From positions 3,901,259-3,965,258 of the forward strand of contig NC_079901.1 of the NCBI RefSeq assembly GCF_024868665.1: 64,000 bases of DNA, given 5' to 3'. Both the position numbers and the translations under genes were made by a program. The notes beneath the pieces were generated by a model. That model saw nothing but the letters and a program-made list of their open reading frames with translations. It made no database searches and was not told the origin of the DNA. This stretch comes from Triplophysa rosa (Eukaryota > Chordata > Actinopteri > Cypriniformes > Nemacheilidae). This document shows, piece by piece, positions 43,517 to 55,644 of this stretch (position 1 is the first letter of the stretch; the number at the start of each line of letters is the position of its first letter).

Positions 43517-44819
43517 TATCATATGTGTGGCACTGCAAAGAGGCTTCTGTTACTAAAAATAAACAGCCACATTTCCATTTGAAATAAAAAATGTTATGCA
43601 TTCTTTATATTATTCAGCTCATGGAATGTGCGGGATTCAGGGCTGGTGGCGTATGTTTCAAAAACAATTAAAAAGCCTATCATGCATTTTAATGCACATA
43701 TTTAGGCTATTGTTAGCCAAATAAATTGCATTCATCATATTACTGCAAAATATGTCCACTTCAAGCAAAAAGAGTTTGACTATTGGGTTAAAGGACTTAC
43801 ATACAGTAAAAGAGAAAATAAAGTGCGGTGTTGAGAGTTATTCAAAGATTATAAGTCACAAAAATGATCTTACTCTGACTGAACATCCAAAACGTGCTTG
43901 TATTAGATAATACACAAGATTTGTGTCTCAAATATTTTTTGTATTGTCAACATTTACCAGCCATTTACGAAAAAGATATGTTTTAAGTTGTTTCTTGAAT
44001 GAAGAGAGAGACGTGGTTGACCGGACTGTATCTGGAAGATCGTTCCACCAGCATGGAGCAAGCAGCAGTGAAGAAGAATGAGCGGAAAATTTATGATTTA
44101 ATACACCTTTGTGAGCTACCAGGCGCCGTTCATTCCCTGAGCGCAAGGCGCTATTTTGGGGTTATTATTATATAATGTTTTTAAATGAAAAAGACAGAAG
44201 TTTTAAATGGAAATATATATTGTTTTATTTATTTAATGCAGAACAACAGGTGCAATTACAACAAAGTGTTTCCTTTATTCAAAAATAAAACGAAAAAAGA
44301 CACCTAGCCATCTTAGATAAATATACATTGTCAAATGAAAATAAATAAAAGCTAATTGTTTAGCCTGCATTGAAAACTTATACAGAGCCTCAATACAAAG
44401 GTCAACGGAACACAGTGAAGTCTAAAAGAAAACAAATTAAGCCGATTTATGCAACCACACTAACTGTGCAAAACGAATACAACACAAAAAGCCCTGGATA
44501 GTGTGACATTTACATTAATATATTACTCATTATATTACTTATAACAAGCTATATCCACAACAAACGTACATTATATTCTAAGTTTCTTAATCGAAAATGC
44601 TGTGTGCTTGTAAAAGGATACAGAATAAAATCATTTTTGTTTACTTTATTAACGGAAGAAAACGTTAATAGAGCAGACTTCACATAATACTAGTTCTCCA
44701 CAGAGAACATGCATAAACACTCAAGTCAGCATGGTCGTCATTTTTATATTGTTTCGTATGCTTTGTCGAGTAAAATGAATTATATCTAAATGCTCGGCTG
44801 AAAGTCAGTTCCACACACG
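43517..44819. other. Spacer of the long inverted repeat, with LINE fragment
   Basis: 1303 bp and AT-rich. On the minus strand 43928-44146 reads RSGNERRLVAHKGVLN, then LAPCWWNDLPDTVRSTTSLS and FKKQLKTYLFRKWL, a CR1/L2-type LINE C-terminal tail. A second partial copy of inner-arm sequence (CCACAACAAACGTACATTAT) lies at 44557-44590. Confidence 0.65.
43928..44146 (-). pseudogene. LINE ORF2 C-terminal tail fragment
   Basis: 72 codons with the typical fish LINE tail (WWNDLPDTVRS...FKKQLKTYLF). No RT domain precedes it. Dead 5'-truncated fragment within the inverted-repeat spacer. Confidence 0.65.
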
Positions 44820-45716
44820 GTATAGCGTCAGTCTCTTTACGGAGGTAAATGGCAACATGTCCCGTAGGTAATGTGAGTGGTAGCGTGCTAATGAAATTTA
44901 AGTGGGCAGGTGATGTGCGTTAAGGTGATTATTGAAAGGCTGTTGGCGAGGCTGTCGGGAGCGCTTAAGAAACTTAGAATATACTGTAAGTTTGTTGTGG
45001 AGAAAGAGCTCTTATTCCTGACTTTCTTTATATATTAACCACGCATTAAATGCTGAAATATAAAAAAAATCCTGTGACACAGATAAACATAACAAGACCA
45101 ACGATGTAAAAATCTGCAAATGGTCCGAGCGGGACTCGAACCAGATAAAGACGCAACATGCGACTGCGAGCAAACCGAGCTAACCTGTAGACTAACAGCA
45201 ACGACTCGTCTTGCTTCTAATTCTGTCATCATTTACGCACCCGCATTTACACATTGCTTCCTGGAACATACTGCATTAGTTATATGTTTTTCTTTTCAGC
45301 TGGTTTTTCTTTCATTTCTTTCCATTTTTGTTTTCCACAAAGTTAAGCTGGATATGGATTTGAGGTGACACTACGGTCAGACGGTTTCATCGCGTGCCAG
45401 ACCCCCAGTTAACTTAAGTGAACAGCGCTCTTGGAAATTGTACTGGATGCTCCGAGCCTCCGACTTGCCGTAGAGCTCGCAAACCCAGAAGAGGAGGGGC
45501 TATGTATATTAGCTAATAAATTTGCATTTTGTGTGACGTGTGACGTTAACTTAACGTCGATCGGCGTGCGGCGTTATTTAAACGCGTGGCGGCGTATGAC
45601 GTTAATTTAGCGCCAGGCGGCGCTTATTTAACGCCTGGCGGCGTTAAGAAATCGGCGTTTTAATATTAATACGGCGATCAAAAGCACGCGAATTGTGAAC
45701 CTGTTGGCTTTCGATA
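44820..45716. repeat. Right arm of the long inverted repeat
   Basis: Reverse-complement partner of 42623-43516. Beyond its outer end the terminal segment GATCAAAAGCACGCGAATTG / TGAACCTGTTGGCTTTCGAT is repeated twice more (45778-45816 and 45829-45867), a local tandem amplification absent on the left. Confidence 0.88.
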
Positions 45717-46040
45717 ATGCAGCACTTATTTAACGCCTGGCGGCGTTAAGAATTCGGCGTTTTAATATTAATACGGCGATCAAAAGCACGCGAATTGTGA
45801 ACCTGTTGGCTTTCGATAATACGGCGATCAAAAGCACGCGAATTGTGAACCTGTTGGCTTTCGATAAGACAGCGGCGCAAAAAGCGGCGCTTTTCAAGTG
45901 CCTTAGAACGCCGTTAAATACGCCGTTATGGACGACTTTTCGCGCGTTTTTTTACGGCGTTTGGAATCGCGACGCCGTATTTTGCGGCGCAAATACTGTT
46001 TAAAACGCCGTCAAAAACGGCGTTCGGATATAAACGCGTT
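45540..46040. repeat. CpG-rich cluster of CGGCGTT/AACGCCG motifs
   Basis: Dense copies of GGCGTT and its inverse AACGCC, often in GGCGTTAAGAA or ACGCCGTTA contexts, spread across the right outer arm and the 300 bp outside it. A smaller mirrored cluster lies at 42680-42790. It looks like a subterminal protein-binding repeat array of a DNA transposon. Confidence 0.7.
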
Positions 46041-46367
46041 TAATCTATGGCGTAATTCTGATACCATCGGCTTGCCATATGCGAACCTCGTGCAGCACGG
46101 AGAGACACGTGTGACTTTAAAACTGCGCATCTCGCGCTGCACGAAGAGACGCATCCACGGAGAACCACGTCTGACATTTAAAACTGCGCAGCTCATGCTG
46201 CACGGAGAGACACATCTAAAACGGTAATTTTAAAACGGAAGAAGACGCTCTTGATTTGTAACTGCGCAGCTCGTAAGTGACGTCACAGACCAACTAATCG
46301 ATAATGAAATGTATCAACAATTGCACTCAAGTTCGGACCGCAACAAAAGAGCCCAATCTGAAAACGC

Positions 46368-46738
46368 CGTATGAAACTCTCAAGCCATGATGCATATCAG
46401 AAAGTAGCAGAGGTAGACTTTACAGAAAGTTTGAGCTTTGAAGTTTGAGCTTTAAAAATAAAAAATTCTGTGAACAATAGCAGAAATGTAATAAAGTAGT
46501 AAAAACTGATGAAAGTAACTTTTTAATATGTATTTGTTCTCTGCTATAGCTTAATATGGAGGTGACAGTGACACAAGCAAGAAAGCCACAGGTTAAATCC
46601 CCCACAAATGTGTTTTCATTTTTAATAATATATCAGGACATATCAGTGTCCGGCTATAGCAGTATATTATATCAGTATAATAATAACTCTTTCACACAAT
46701 TATGTCTTAGTTTATTAACAAATGTGACTAACTTATAT
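46368..46738. other. Non-coding stretch, nothing recognised
   Basis: AT-rich, with two short frames on opposite strands lacking motifs. Confidence 0.4.
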
Positions 46739-46976
46739 GGGCAGTTTCCCGGACAGGGTTTAAGACTAGTCTCAGACTAACTCAAATGTTATAGGTGTCT
46801 TGATTGAAAACAACTCACACTGACATATCTTAAAATATTGTAGTGCATTTATTTTGTCTCGAGATGCACACCAGTAATGTTTTTATAAGGTATGTTCTTT
46901 TAAAACGACTTGCACATACAAATTTAACAAAGGCCTAGTCCTGGTTTAAACTAATCCCTGTGCGGGAAACCACCCC
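46739..46976. repeat. Harbinger-type MITE, relative of 28184-28430
   Basis: Ends GGGCAGTTTCCCGGACAGGG and CCCTGTGCGGGAAACCACCCC are an imperfect inverted repeat. Interior motifs ATCTTAAAATAT, TTTATTTTGTCTCGAGATGC and GCCTAGTCCTGGTTTAAACT match the MITE in the Tc1 element. The flanking 3-bp duplication is unclear. Confidence 0.7.
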
Positions 46977-48729
46977 TTAGTGTTTAAGTAATGACTGATT
47001 CATCATTCACAAACCTTTCACACATTTTATTTTTGTCATTTAAACTGAAACATGCTGACACACTTTTGCTATTTCCACAGTAAACAATTCAAATAGCAAA
47101 CCTCAACGATGAATGTTTGTGGGTATTTGGGAAGTTATCTGTGGGTATGTAGCATGTGTACTGTTTATCACAAATATAGATAAACAAACATTGCACTAAT
47201 TATATATATGAATTCATGACATCATAATGATATGTTGGATGTTCAGTAAGCAGTTTAGAAAAATCATGCACTGGTCACCAAAACAACATTGGGTTGTTGA
47301 GCTGTAGCTATGCCGAAAAAAGTCACAACTGACACATCAAAACAACAGACAATTATTTTCCGCAATTTTACATATATTGGCTGAAATTCCTGTAAACATG
47401 TACCTATTTGACCGCAAGTGTGTAGGATGGTGTTGTTCCGCGAGTTCCCACCCAGTGGCTTATTCACACATGCTAAAATCTGAACTCCTCTTACAGCACA
47501 TCATGCGTCATCGCCTCGTACTCCCACTAAAGCAAATTCAATGCGACAATTAACTGCATCACTGCTAACTAACTTAAAACGGCTCTAAACAATCATTACA
47601 AAAATAATAACAACACTTAAGATAGTGTCCAATATTATGCCTTTTAACGATAACATGCAATGATGAAATAAACACAGCACATCTACAAAACACCACAAAA
47701 GTAATAAATTGCTTTTTTTTAACTGCTTCTGTTGCTGGTGGTTTTTTTTTTTCAAATCATGCACTAAAAGTGCAGGGACAAAGTCGACTCCAGTTGTCAG
47801 TCATTCTGAGATCTGTATGCACTCTCAGGAACATGACTGGTATCAGAGCAGTGACCTTCTGCCACCCACAGTCAGAGGATGTGATGCAATCGCGGCCTTG
47901 ACTCCCCAGTTCTCCTCCGTGTGGTTAGAGCTGCTGTGAATCAGCAAGGCATGCAGCACGCATCGAGAGCATTTATCATGGTTTGCACCTCTAGCTTTCA
48001 CAAGAGAAAGAGGGATAGAGGTCAGCCAGAGAAACTGTGTTTTACAGACTCAATGAAATGGCTTGACAACTGAAATATGGAGTTTGAGTTTATTCGGTTA
48101 GACGATAGACAATTTGTCATTGTCACAGCCGTGATCAATAATTTGTAATGTAGGGTCATTTTTGGTAAATTTTCAATTAAAACACATTTTTATACTTGAA
48201 ATCTCAAATAAATTGAGTTTTACTTTGTTGGGTTTTAGATATTTAGATTCTAGATATAGATCTAGACTCATTAATCATCATCAGCTGTGTATGTTAGTTT
48301 GAGCTTATTTAACAGTGAATCAGGGAAGTTCAAATGCTGTGTCATTGTCCCCGAGAGATAGATAAACCTAAAGAAAGAAGGGGCATGTGTATTTTTGAAC
48401 AGCAGGGTAAATAGTAATATAACTATTAGCACTGAGTTGAGACAAATACAAGCAGGATTTTATTGGTGCTGAACTTAAAATGACCACTGGTAAAGAATCT
48501 TTCACAAGTATGCGTTTCTGATGTTCTCACGCTCTGCATTTTTTGTTTTATGTGGCTTTTGTTGTGGTTTGATTCATCGTACAGTAGGTACAGTACTGTT
48601 GTTTTCCATGACAGATAAGCAAAGCATTGCACACTGTGATTTGTTAACATATTATTTCACATTTTCTTTCATGTACACAGGTCTCCCCAAAACACAGATA
48701 AAGCCACATAAAGAACATATGGGAGGTAA
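46977..48729. other. Non-coding stretch, nothing firmly recognised
   Basis: No gene. Frames at 47264-47467, 47709-47939 and 48426-48745 are short and motif-free; two of them overlap on opposite strands. Confidence 0.4.
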
Positions 48730-48917
48730 GGAGCTCCGTACCTGACATGCAGGGAAAGAATAATTGTTCATTCAATTTACTAATTTGTGAGCACAATTTA
48801 CTAAATTGTTCCCTCATTTATAAATCTGGCACACAATGTTTAAATTGAGGGAAATAGTTAGAAAATAGCATGCACGGTTAAGCCCACAATTATTCCTGCA
48901 CGTCATGTGCAGGGCTC
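48730..48917. repeat. Short MITE with GGAGC inverted ends
   Basis: GGAGCTCCGTACCTGACATG (left) pairs with the inverse of CGTCATGTGCAGGGCTCC (right). The inverted repeat extends about 35 bp to AATAATTG. 188 bp, non-coding. GG-starting ends are seen in Merlin-type elements, but no 8-9-bp duplication is evident, so the class is open. Confidence 0.55.
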
Positions 48918-49613
48918 CATACCACCATGTTTGTTCTTTCTGGTTGCAGTTGTGCTGGTGGTGAAGAAAATATGGATTTCACCTTTATTATTCATTATTA
49001 TTAGTTAAATCTCATACAGTATTTTAGGGGGAAAAGTAACTATAGACAATTTATTCTTAAAGCGATTTTTATGCATTCTCTTCTTTTTTTACATTTTTTA
49101 CTTTACTTAAAAAAAAAGTTTTTATGTTGGTTTTAAACAGCCGTTTCAAAACTCTGAATTGTAATTGTAATCTGATTTTAAACCTTCTTACATACTGACT
49201 TTTTAACATTATCAAAGGCACAAATTGTCACAAATTTGTCAAATTTTAGTCAGGAGTGTTTTAACAACATGTGTGAATATTATTATTATTATAATATATT
49301 ATTATTATTATGAAATATTAAGACGTATAAGCTTGTTCACGACTTCAAACACAAACCTAGCTATACCATTCTTTGCAGTAACGTTTTTGTTTTCTAGACT
49401 CTAGATTGTGTTTTTAAAGCAGTCTTGTGACTCCTTTAAAAACACCATATTATGTTATATTGGGGTCTAATGATTTTGAATTTAATCAGACTTCGGACTT
49501 TGTGTGCGTTTATTATTTCGTACGCAGAATTAAGATGTATTTGAGCACGTAACCCTACCCCGCCCTTAAACCTAATACTTTGTATAGTATACTATACAAT
49601 ATAAAACATAACA
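48918..49613. other. Non-coding stretch, nothing recognised
   Basis: AT-rich, with an interrupted ATT/ATTATT tract at 49279-49313. No gene. Confidence 0.4.
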
Positions 49614-50275
49614 CGTAACAGTAGTGATGTTACGTTCTGAGACGAGGCTTCGGAGCGCGTGTCGAGAAATCCTGAAGCTTTCAGTGTATGGAAGGCCGTT
49701 GTATCAAAAATGTCTTTAGACGTACCGTGTACAGACGTTAGACGCGTGGACGCGTTATTGCGCCTAAAGATGTAATTTCGTCTACAGACGTTAGACGTGT
49801 GGACGCGTAATTGCGTGTGGACGCGTAATTGCGTGTAGACGCGTAAACCTTAGCGGCTCCGTTGTCAAAATAAGAGTCACATCCAGCAATGCAGACCCTA
49901 CTGATATTTTATTTTAGCTACACTTTCCTGTTGGCTGTTATACTTATTTTATTAAAACATGGCAATGATACGCTTAATTTAATTTTTAAATCAATAATCA
50001 TTAAACAAAGTCTTTTAAGGGGGAAAAATAAAACAGTTGATTAATATGCAAATTTGTCCTATGGTGTGATGGCAAAAATTTAGGAAAAAAACTAAGAACG
50101 AAGATAAAGCTCTCTTATGCTATTTCATATGATAAAATCCCTGTTATGTTATTTTATATGATAAACATAAATATTAATAATATAAAAGAATGTAAAATTA
50201 ACCAATTTATTCGTCAACTACCCGTATAACCAATATCCTGTGCTGTGATCAAAAAATAAAATGTTAACTATAACA

Positions 50276-51789
50276 GGGCTGCATTTCCCGATAATGTTGT
50301 CTCTTAGCGTGCTACGAAGACTCTAAAGGTACACCTTAACTCAAGTTATACCTTTTCTAGGCATATAGCCTACTTCCTGAACTATACCTTAAGAGGTTAC
50401 TTTCTTACGTCCCACGTTACCAGGTGCTGTCCATGGTGGTGGTGCTGAATTAATATTGATCGTTCGACAATCAATTATTCACTACTGAATAATTATCAAA
50501 TAAGCACTTTAGAAATAGTTGAAGTTGCATTTATTAGGACTCATGGGATAAAAATAAACCAAATTGCAAACTAAATCCAATCATCGATATTATTTAATTT
50601 TGAAATGAGTGTGCGAACCCGCAATCTCATGCCCAAATGTATCAACCTCGCTACACTAACTGGCAGTATGGTCATATCAAAGGTTCTCAAACTTTGGGTC
50701 GGAGGGTCACGCAAAGCCACTTGCTGTTGCGATGCATTAAAAAGTTTATTCCAGTAACTTACAATTACTTGTAAAGTTCACACGTTTATTGCTTGGACAC
50801 TGGATGCGCAAGCATGTAGCTTATGGCCGCGTTTATCAAAACATTAAAATATAATCAACATTATTAATCACACTTACAATATCAAGGGGAATGAGAAAAA
50901 CAAGTATGCCATTATTGTGCAGCCCTACAATGAGGTATTTTGATATTGAAATTAAACATATTCATTCATGACATATAACAAATAAAAATTATGACAAATA
51001 AAAAGTAAAGGGAGTTTAATGTGTGTTGTTTCCTTATTTTATTTAAAAGGTGTGCCATGAGATAGCCTACCTTTTTATACCTGTGTTTGGGAACCCCTTA
51101 TTTATATTATTATGTATGTTGCTATAGTGTCAGTATTTACTCAACAAAAGCGCAGAACCCTAATCAACATCTATAGCAGGAAAAAAGACCTGAATTTAGG
51201 GGCTTTGTATTTGCCAAAGTTAGACCAACACGACCCAAAAGCTATTTGCTGCCGTCGCAGGTTAACTTTTCTATCATAATAATTGCAGCATAAATTGTAG
51301 CCAGGTTTTCACAGTTTAAATGCACTGAAATGCGCGGATGGCGCCGTCTTTGATTGAGCCAAAAAATTGCTGTGTCGCTGCAGTTTGACTAAACTTTATA
51401 CCTCAATCTTTCTCTTTAAATATACTCAAAATTGTTTTGGTTGCCAGCTGATGCACCTTATTTAGATAATATCATTAAAAAGCTAACAACCATAAGTGTA
51501 AAGACATTTACATTCTTTGCATGAAAACATGTCAACATAATGGTATTTTTAAGTTTAGAATGTTATTTGTAACGACTGCGATGTAAAGAAGCTTTTTTCC
51601 ACAGTGGCCACTAGCGGGATGAACTCTTAACAGTGATAAGGTGCTCCAGACCAACCTTCCGAACGTATAACTTACAGAAGGTATACTTAACTAAGAAGGT
51701 TTCGGGAAACACATATTAACGATAAGGTACAACGTAAGGTATAACTTAAGAACGACGTAGCGTTAAGAAGGTTTCGGGAAACGCGGCCC
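50276..51789. mobile_element. Nested element with GGGCYGCRTTTCCCGA ends
   Basis: The left end GGGCTGCATTTCCCGA matches the inverted right end TCGGGAAACGCGGCCC. Just inside the right end, the unit AAGAAGGTTTCGGGAAAC occurs twice (51698 and 51767), with GTATAACTTAAGAACG between. The family resembles abundant fish Harbinger-type MITEs. No 3-bp duplication is evident. The interior includes a tRNA-like stretch near 50615-50670 and no gene. Confidence 0.6.
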
Positions 51790-54700
51790 AGATCATTCAC
51801 ACTGTAAAACTAACCAGGACACCACACAACACAATTTGTTCATTGTCGATTTATTTTTTGTCGAATAATTTTTGTCTCTATCAGTCTCTCTTAATTTTGT
51901 GCATATTATGTTTCAATGTACTTGAATGTTCTATGTTTCAGGATAAGTTAAGAAGGTTAAGTTAACCACAGGTTAAGTGGGTCAAGGACCAGGCAGACAC
52001 GCACAGAGAACATCAGACTCTAGAAAATAAAACACAAGTAAAGGCCAAGACACAGACCAGCGACTATAGGCAATGTATCATTTGAATGGAAACATTGCTT
52101 GATTTAATGTAAATTTGAATGTCAGTTAATGACATTTATTAATGTAGTAAAGTTAGTAAACTATGCAAGTTATTTTATGGACTTATCTTTAAATGGGTTG
52201 ATGTCAAATGGAGTTTAAGTTACATTTCCAGCAAAATTGTACAGGTCAATTTATAAATTGTCATTATATGTATGACGTAAATTTTACTTGGCCAATAATT
52301 GTTTACCTTTAACCAAAATTAATGTAAAATAATTTACAATCACTGATTCACTTCTTGAAAAGGTCTCCTACAAGTCATACTTTTACATAGATTGTTTTGG
52401 CACTTAAGTCACTATCCTTAAGAACATTTCTGAGACTTTTTATACATATGGGCCCTCACCTGTGTTTATGTTTGGGGAAATACCAGTAGATTTTGCGCCA
52501 TGCAAGTGAGACTAGCTAGTGGGAACACACTGTGTCACTTGGCCATTGCGGTGACTAAAAACCCAGTTCATTACTTGCAATAAGTTTCGATATCTTGTGT
52601 AGGCCTATTTTGGTAATTGAATTAATCTTACGTTTCATTCATATAATGAAAAATCAAATTTTAGGCCTACACTTTACTAGAAAGAATCAATGTGTATTTT
52701 CCCCATATTCCATTTAAGAGTATTTTGGTGGCTCTAGAAATAAACATGTTTTCTGGCATGAAATTGTTTGAAATATACTGTATGTAGCCTAATACAATAA
52801 AACATTTTTAGCTAATGCTGCTCTCTACATTTTTAACTGATTGACATACGGACTATATTTCAGTAAGCCGTGCAATTTAAACATAACTTCTGATGTGCAT
52901 TCATGTTCATGGCATTTATAATAAAAAAAGAGACGACCGTGCACTTGATCCACGCTGCATGACACTGGATGCAGCCGTCACAGGTGGGGTTAGGGGCTAC
53001 TACATCCCTGAAATTAGTTTGCAGGGAGGGATGTCTGAGTTATAACCAGTCCCGCGTTTGGCTTTTGCAGACCTGGGATAAGGTATTCTTAGATTCCTTG
53101 TGTGCCCGTTATATTCAATTAACTTGTAAAATAAATGCTTAATCAACCACTGTAAAACGAGCCCATTCTCATGAATGAAATGCGTATAAATAACATGCGC
53201 TGTTGCAATATCGTATAGCTCTCCAAAACAACAGGTGTCAAATTTCCCGTTTATCAAATTAAAATAACGAGAAATACATAATGCATCCCCTAAATGGCCT
53301 AAAATTAATCCTCAATTATAACGATATAATGATTAATCTTACAAATCAGAAACAGTTCAGCATTAAAATCGGAACAATAGGTAGTTTATTCAATATTCAT
53401 GAATAATTATTATTTTCTGTTCTTTTTTCCAGAGCATTCATAAATAAATAACATTTTCTGCGTTACAGGTTTTGCTTCTTGTTCTGGTGGTGTTTAAGTC
53501 TAAAGAGTTTTCTATTGATTTGTTCAACACAACGCGCTTTTCTGCTACTAGTTTTTATTTATATAATAGGCTACAGATCAAAACCAAACAGACATGGAGA
53601 TAGAACTGACATAGAAAACGACATCAATGGATTTATATGTGGTGTAGCCTACAGTGGTTAGAAATCATGCTTGAGGTCCCATAGTAAAACAAAAAACTTT
53701 TTTTGTAATTTTTCATGTTAATAACGTTCCAAGTCCATTATCTTATTCACACTAAATCCAGAAATGCTTGCCCGGCTACGTTGCTGCCCAGGAAAAGGAA
53801 AAGCGAGCGCGATAAAACCATAATAATTCTAATTGTGTGTCCGCATAAACTACATTTACAAACGAATATTGGAATAGTTTCATGAGCTTATATCTTCGAA
53901 AATAATATGAAAAAATCTGCCAATCCCTATAGCCTAGTAATTATGTTCAAGACTGCAGAAGCCCGTGCGCATCAGTGTGCCCTTTCTTAAGTTACACTTA
54001 TTTTCCTGCTGTGTTTTTTTCCTGTAAAGCGGCATTGAAACACTTGGAACATTACAAAAAAGGCACTATATAGACTTTAATTGAACAAGTTAAAAAGCTC
54101 CAGTAGCAGCAGTTTTTCCTTTACATATTTTAATGTGGGTCTACAATACTGTAACCCATTGAAATTGGTTGAGAAATGTAAACGTTATTATGCTTCATAC
54201 AAAAAATAAAAAACGCAGCTTTCTCGTTTCATGTTTTTAACATGATTTTAATCTACGTGTACTGTTCGTCGTGATTCGGATATGCATAATACTGGACAAA
54301 AATGTGTTATGTGTAATGTTAAAATGTAAATGAGAACTCTCTCGTGATCCCCTAGTGTTCGGGACTCTCGGCTGCAGCCCATGTGATGTGGTAAAAGTCG
54401 ATCTTAAAGTTCAAAAAATCTCTCAGACAAAGAAGGTTCAGGTGTCAAGGAGTTAACTTTATTTGATCAGGCCAAACAAAGTGAGATGTCCCCAGTCATC
54501 TGAAAACTTAGTGTTTACCAGCCTGTAGTTATAGTGAAACTTAGGAAAGGAGGTGCTTTCCTAAACCAATCAGGAAATTCCCTTTATCTTTTATTTTTTA
54601 TAATCCAATCATTCTTGTCTGCCACTATTATTTTCTAGGCAACAAGGTTTGTATCTAATAGTGGAATGTTGACCTTTACTTGGTTTTTAAAAATAAGTTT

Positions 54701-55636
54701 TCCTGTTGGTTCCAGTTTTCAGGCCACAAAGTGAACTACATGTTCAACCTTATGAACTTTATCTAGGTCAGGCCTTAAACAGATCCAAAGACATCACTGA
54801 ATTTGATATTGCTGAAATCTGGTCTATACTTGGTTAAAATGATTAAAAATATACTTATATGTTCAAACAACACTCAATCAATGCTTAAGTATACTGATTA
54901 TGTCATTAAATCATTAAATCATCTTCATATATTCACTTGTATAATAGTTATTGGTCTGATTATTAACACATCTATGGTAATATCATTCCTATGAATACTT
55001 CTTATAAGTGGGATGTACAACAGAGCCCAAAAGTGCATATATGCACAAAATAATTCACTTGTATAATAGTTATTGGTCTGATTATTAACACATCTATGGT
55101 AATATCATTCCTATGAATACTTCTTATAAGTGGGATGTACAACTACTTCTTATTAGTGGGATGTACAAGCCCAAAAGTGCATATATGCACAAAATGATCA
55201 GAATTATGCACAATACATGTTGCCCAATGGGTTGACGGCATAATACATATAATTTTACAAATGCACACATTCTTGAAAAATGCGTCGGCAGTTGTTAAGA
55301 AAATTTCGCAAAGCTATGCTTTCGATGGTCTGTCTATACCGCTTGTATTTTGAAATGCCCTCTTCTCCCCTGTCGTAAAATCACGTATACGCTGACGTAT
55401 TCGGAACTAGGACCATATGCAATGCCACGCATGAGGGAACATCACGTTTATATGTATAATTCATGAATGGCACGTGGTTACGCTAATGATGACGTCTCGA
55501 CTATATGTTTAATCAATTTTATGCAAATCTTTCCGTTTTGTCACTTTCCATTGGCTAAAACCAATACGTCTGTAGACGAAATTACATCTTTAGGTGCAAA
55601 AACGCATCAACGCGTTATATCGTCTGTGCACGTTAC
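51790..55636. other. Interior of the 7.6-kb hAT-type element, no firm gene
   Basis: AT-rich and mostly without open frames. The longest candidate, 53000-53257 (minus), reads DIATAHVIYTHFIHENGLVL then QWLIKHLFYKLIEYNG and could be decayed coding sequence, but matches no family I recognise. A tandem duplication lies at 54931-55170. Confidence 0.4.
54931..55170. repeat. Tandem duplication, about 122-bp unit
   Basis: ATTCACTTGTATAATAGTTA begins at 54931 and again at 55053; TGGTAATATCATTCCTATGA and AGTGGGATGTACAAC recur in both. A third partial copy (ACTTCTTATTAGTGGGATGT) follows at 55144. Confidence 0.85.
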
Positions 55637-55644
55637 GTCTAAAG
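55637..55644. repeat. 8-bp TSD GTCTAAAG (left of nested hAT)
   Basis: Identical to 56599-56606. Splicing out the nested element restores the outer element's subterminal sequence. Confidence 0.92.

Larger units (their letters stand above)
40803..46367. repeat. Composite nested repeat block
   Basis: The left edge GGTCGCTTTCACACTTGAAG and right-edge sequence AAGTTCGGACCGCAACAAAA (46328-46347) resemble the two ends of a common cyprinid repeat. Inside is a hAT-type terminus, TAGGGCTGCAACTAACGATT (41217), whose partner is reduced to CCAACTAATCGATAATG (46290-46306). Inside that is a minisatellite, and inside the minisatellite is a long inverted repeat. The layers were ordered by eye and the outer boundaries are inferred. 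Confidence 0.45.

Noticed and set aside
42971..45368. Identical 82-codon frames on opposite strands in the two palindrome arms
   Set aside because: They are the same inverted-repeat sequence. The frame overlaps the tRNA-like segment and shows no protein family.
50590..50700. tRNA-like segment (GCGGGTTCGCACAC on the minus strand)
   Set aside because: Only a weak B-box; no credible acceptor or anticodon stem. Noted within the nested element but not called.
53000..53257. 85-codon minus frame inside the 7.6-kb hAT-type element
   Set aside because: Protein-like but with no recognised family, splice partner or start context strong enough to call a gene; mentioned only as a candidate.
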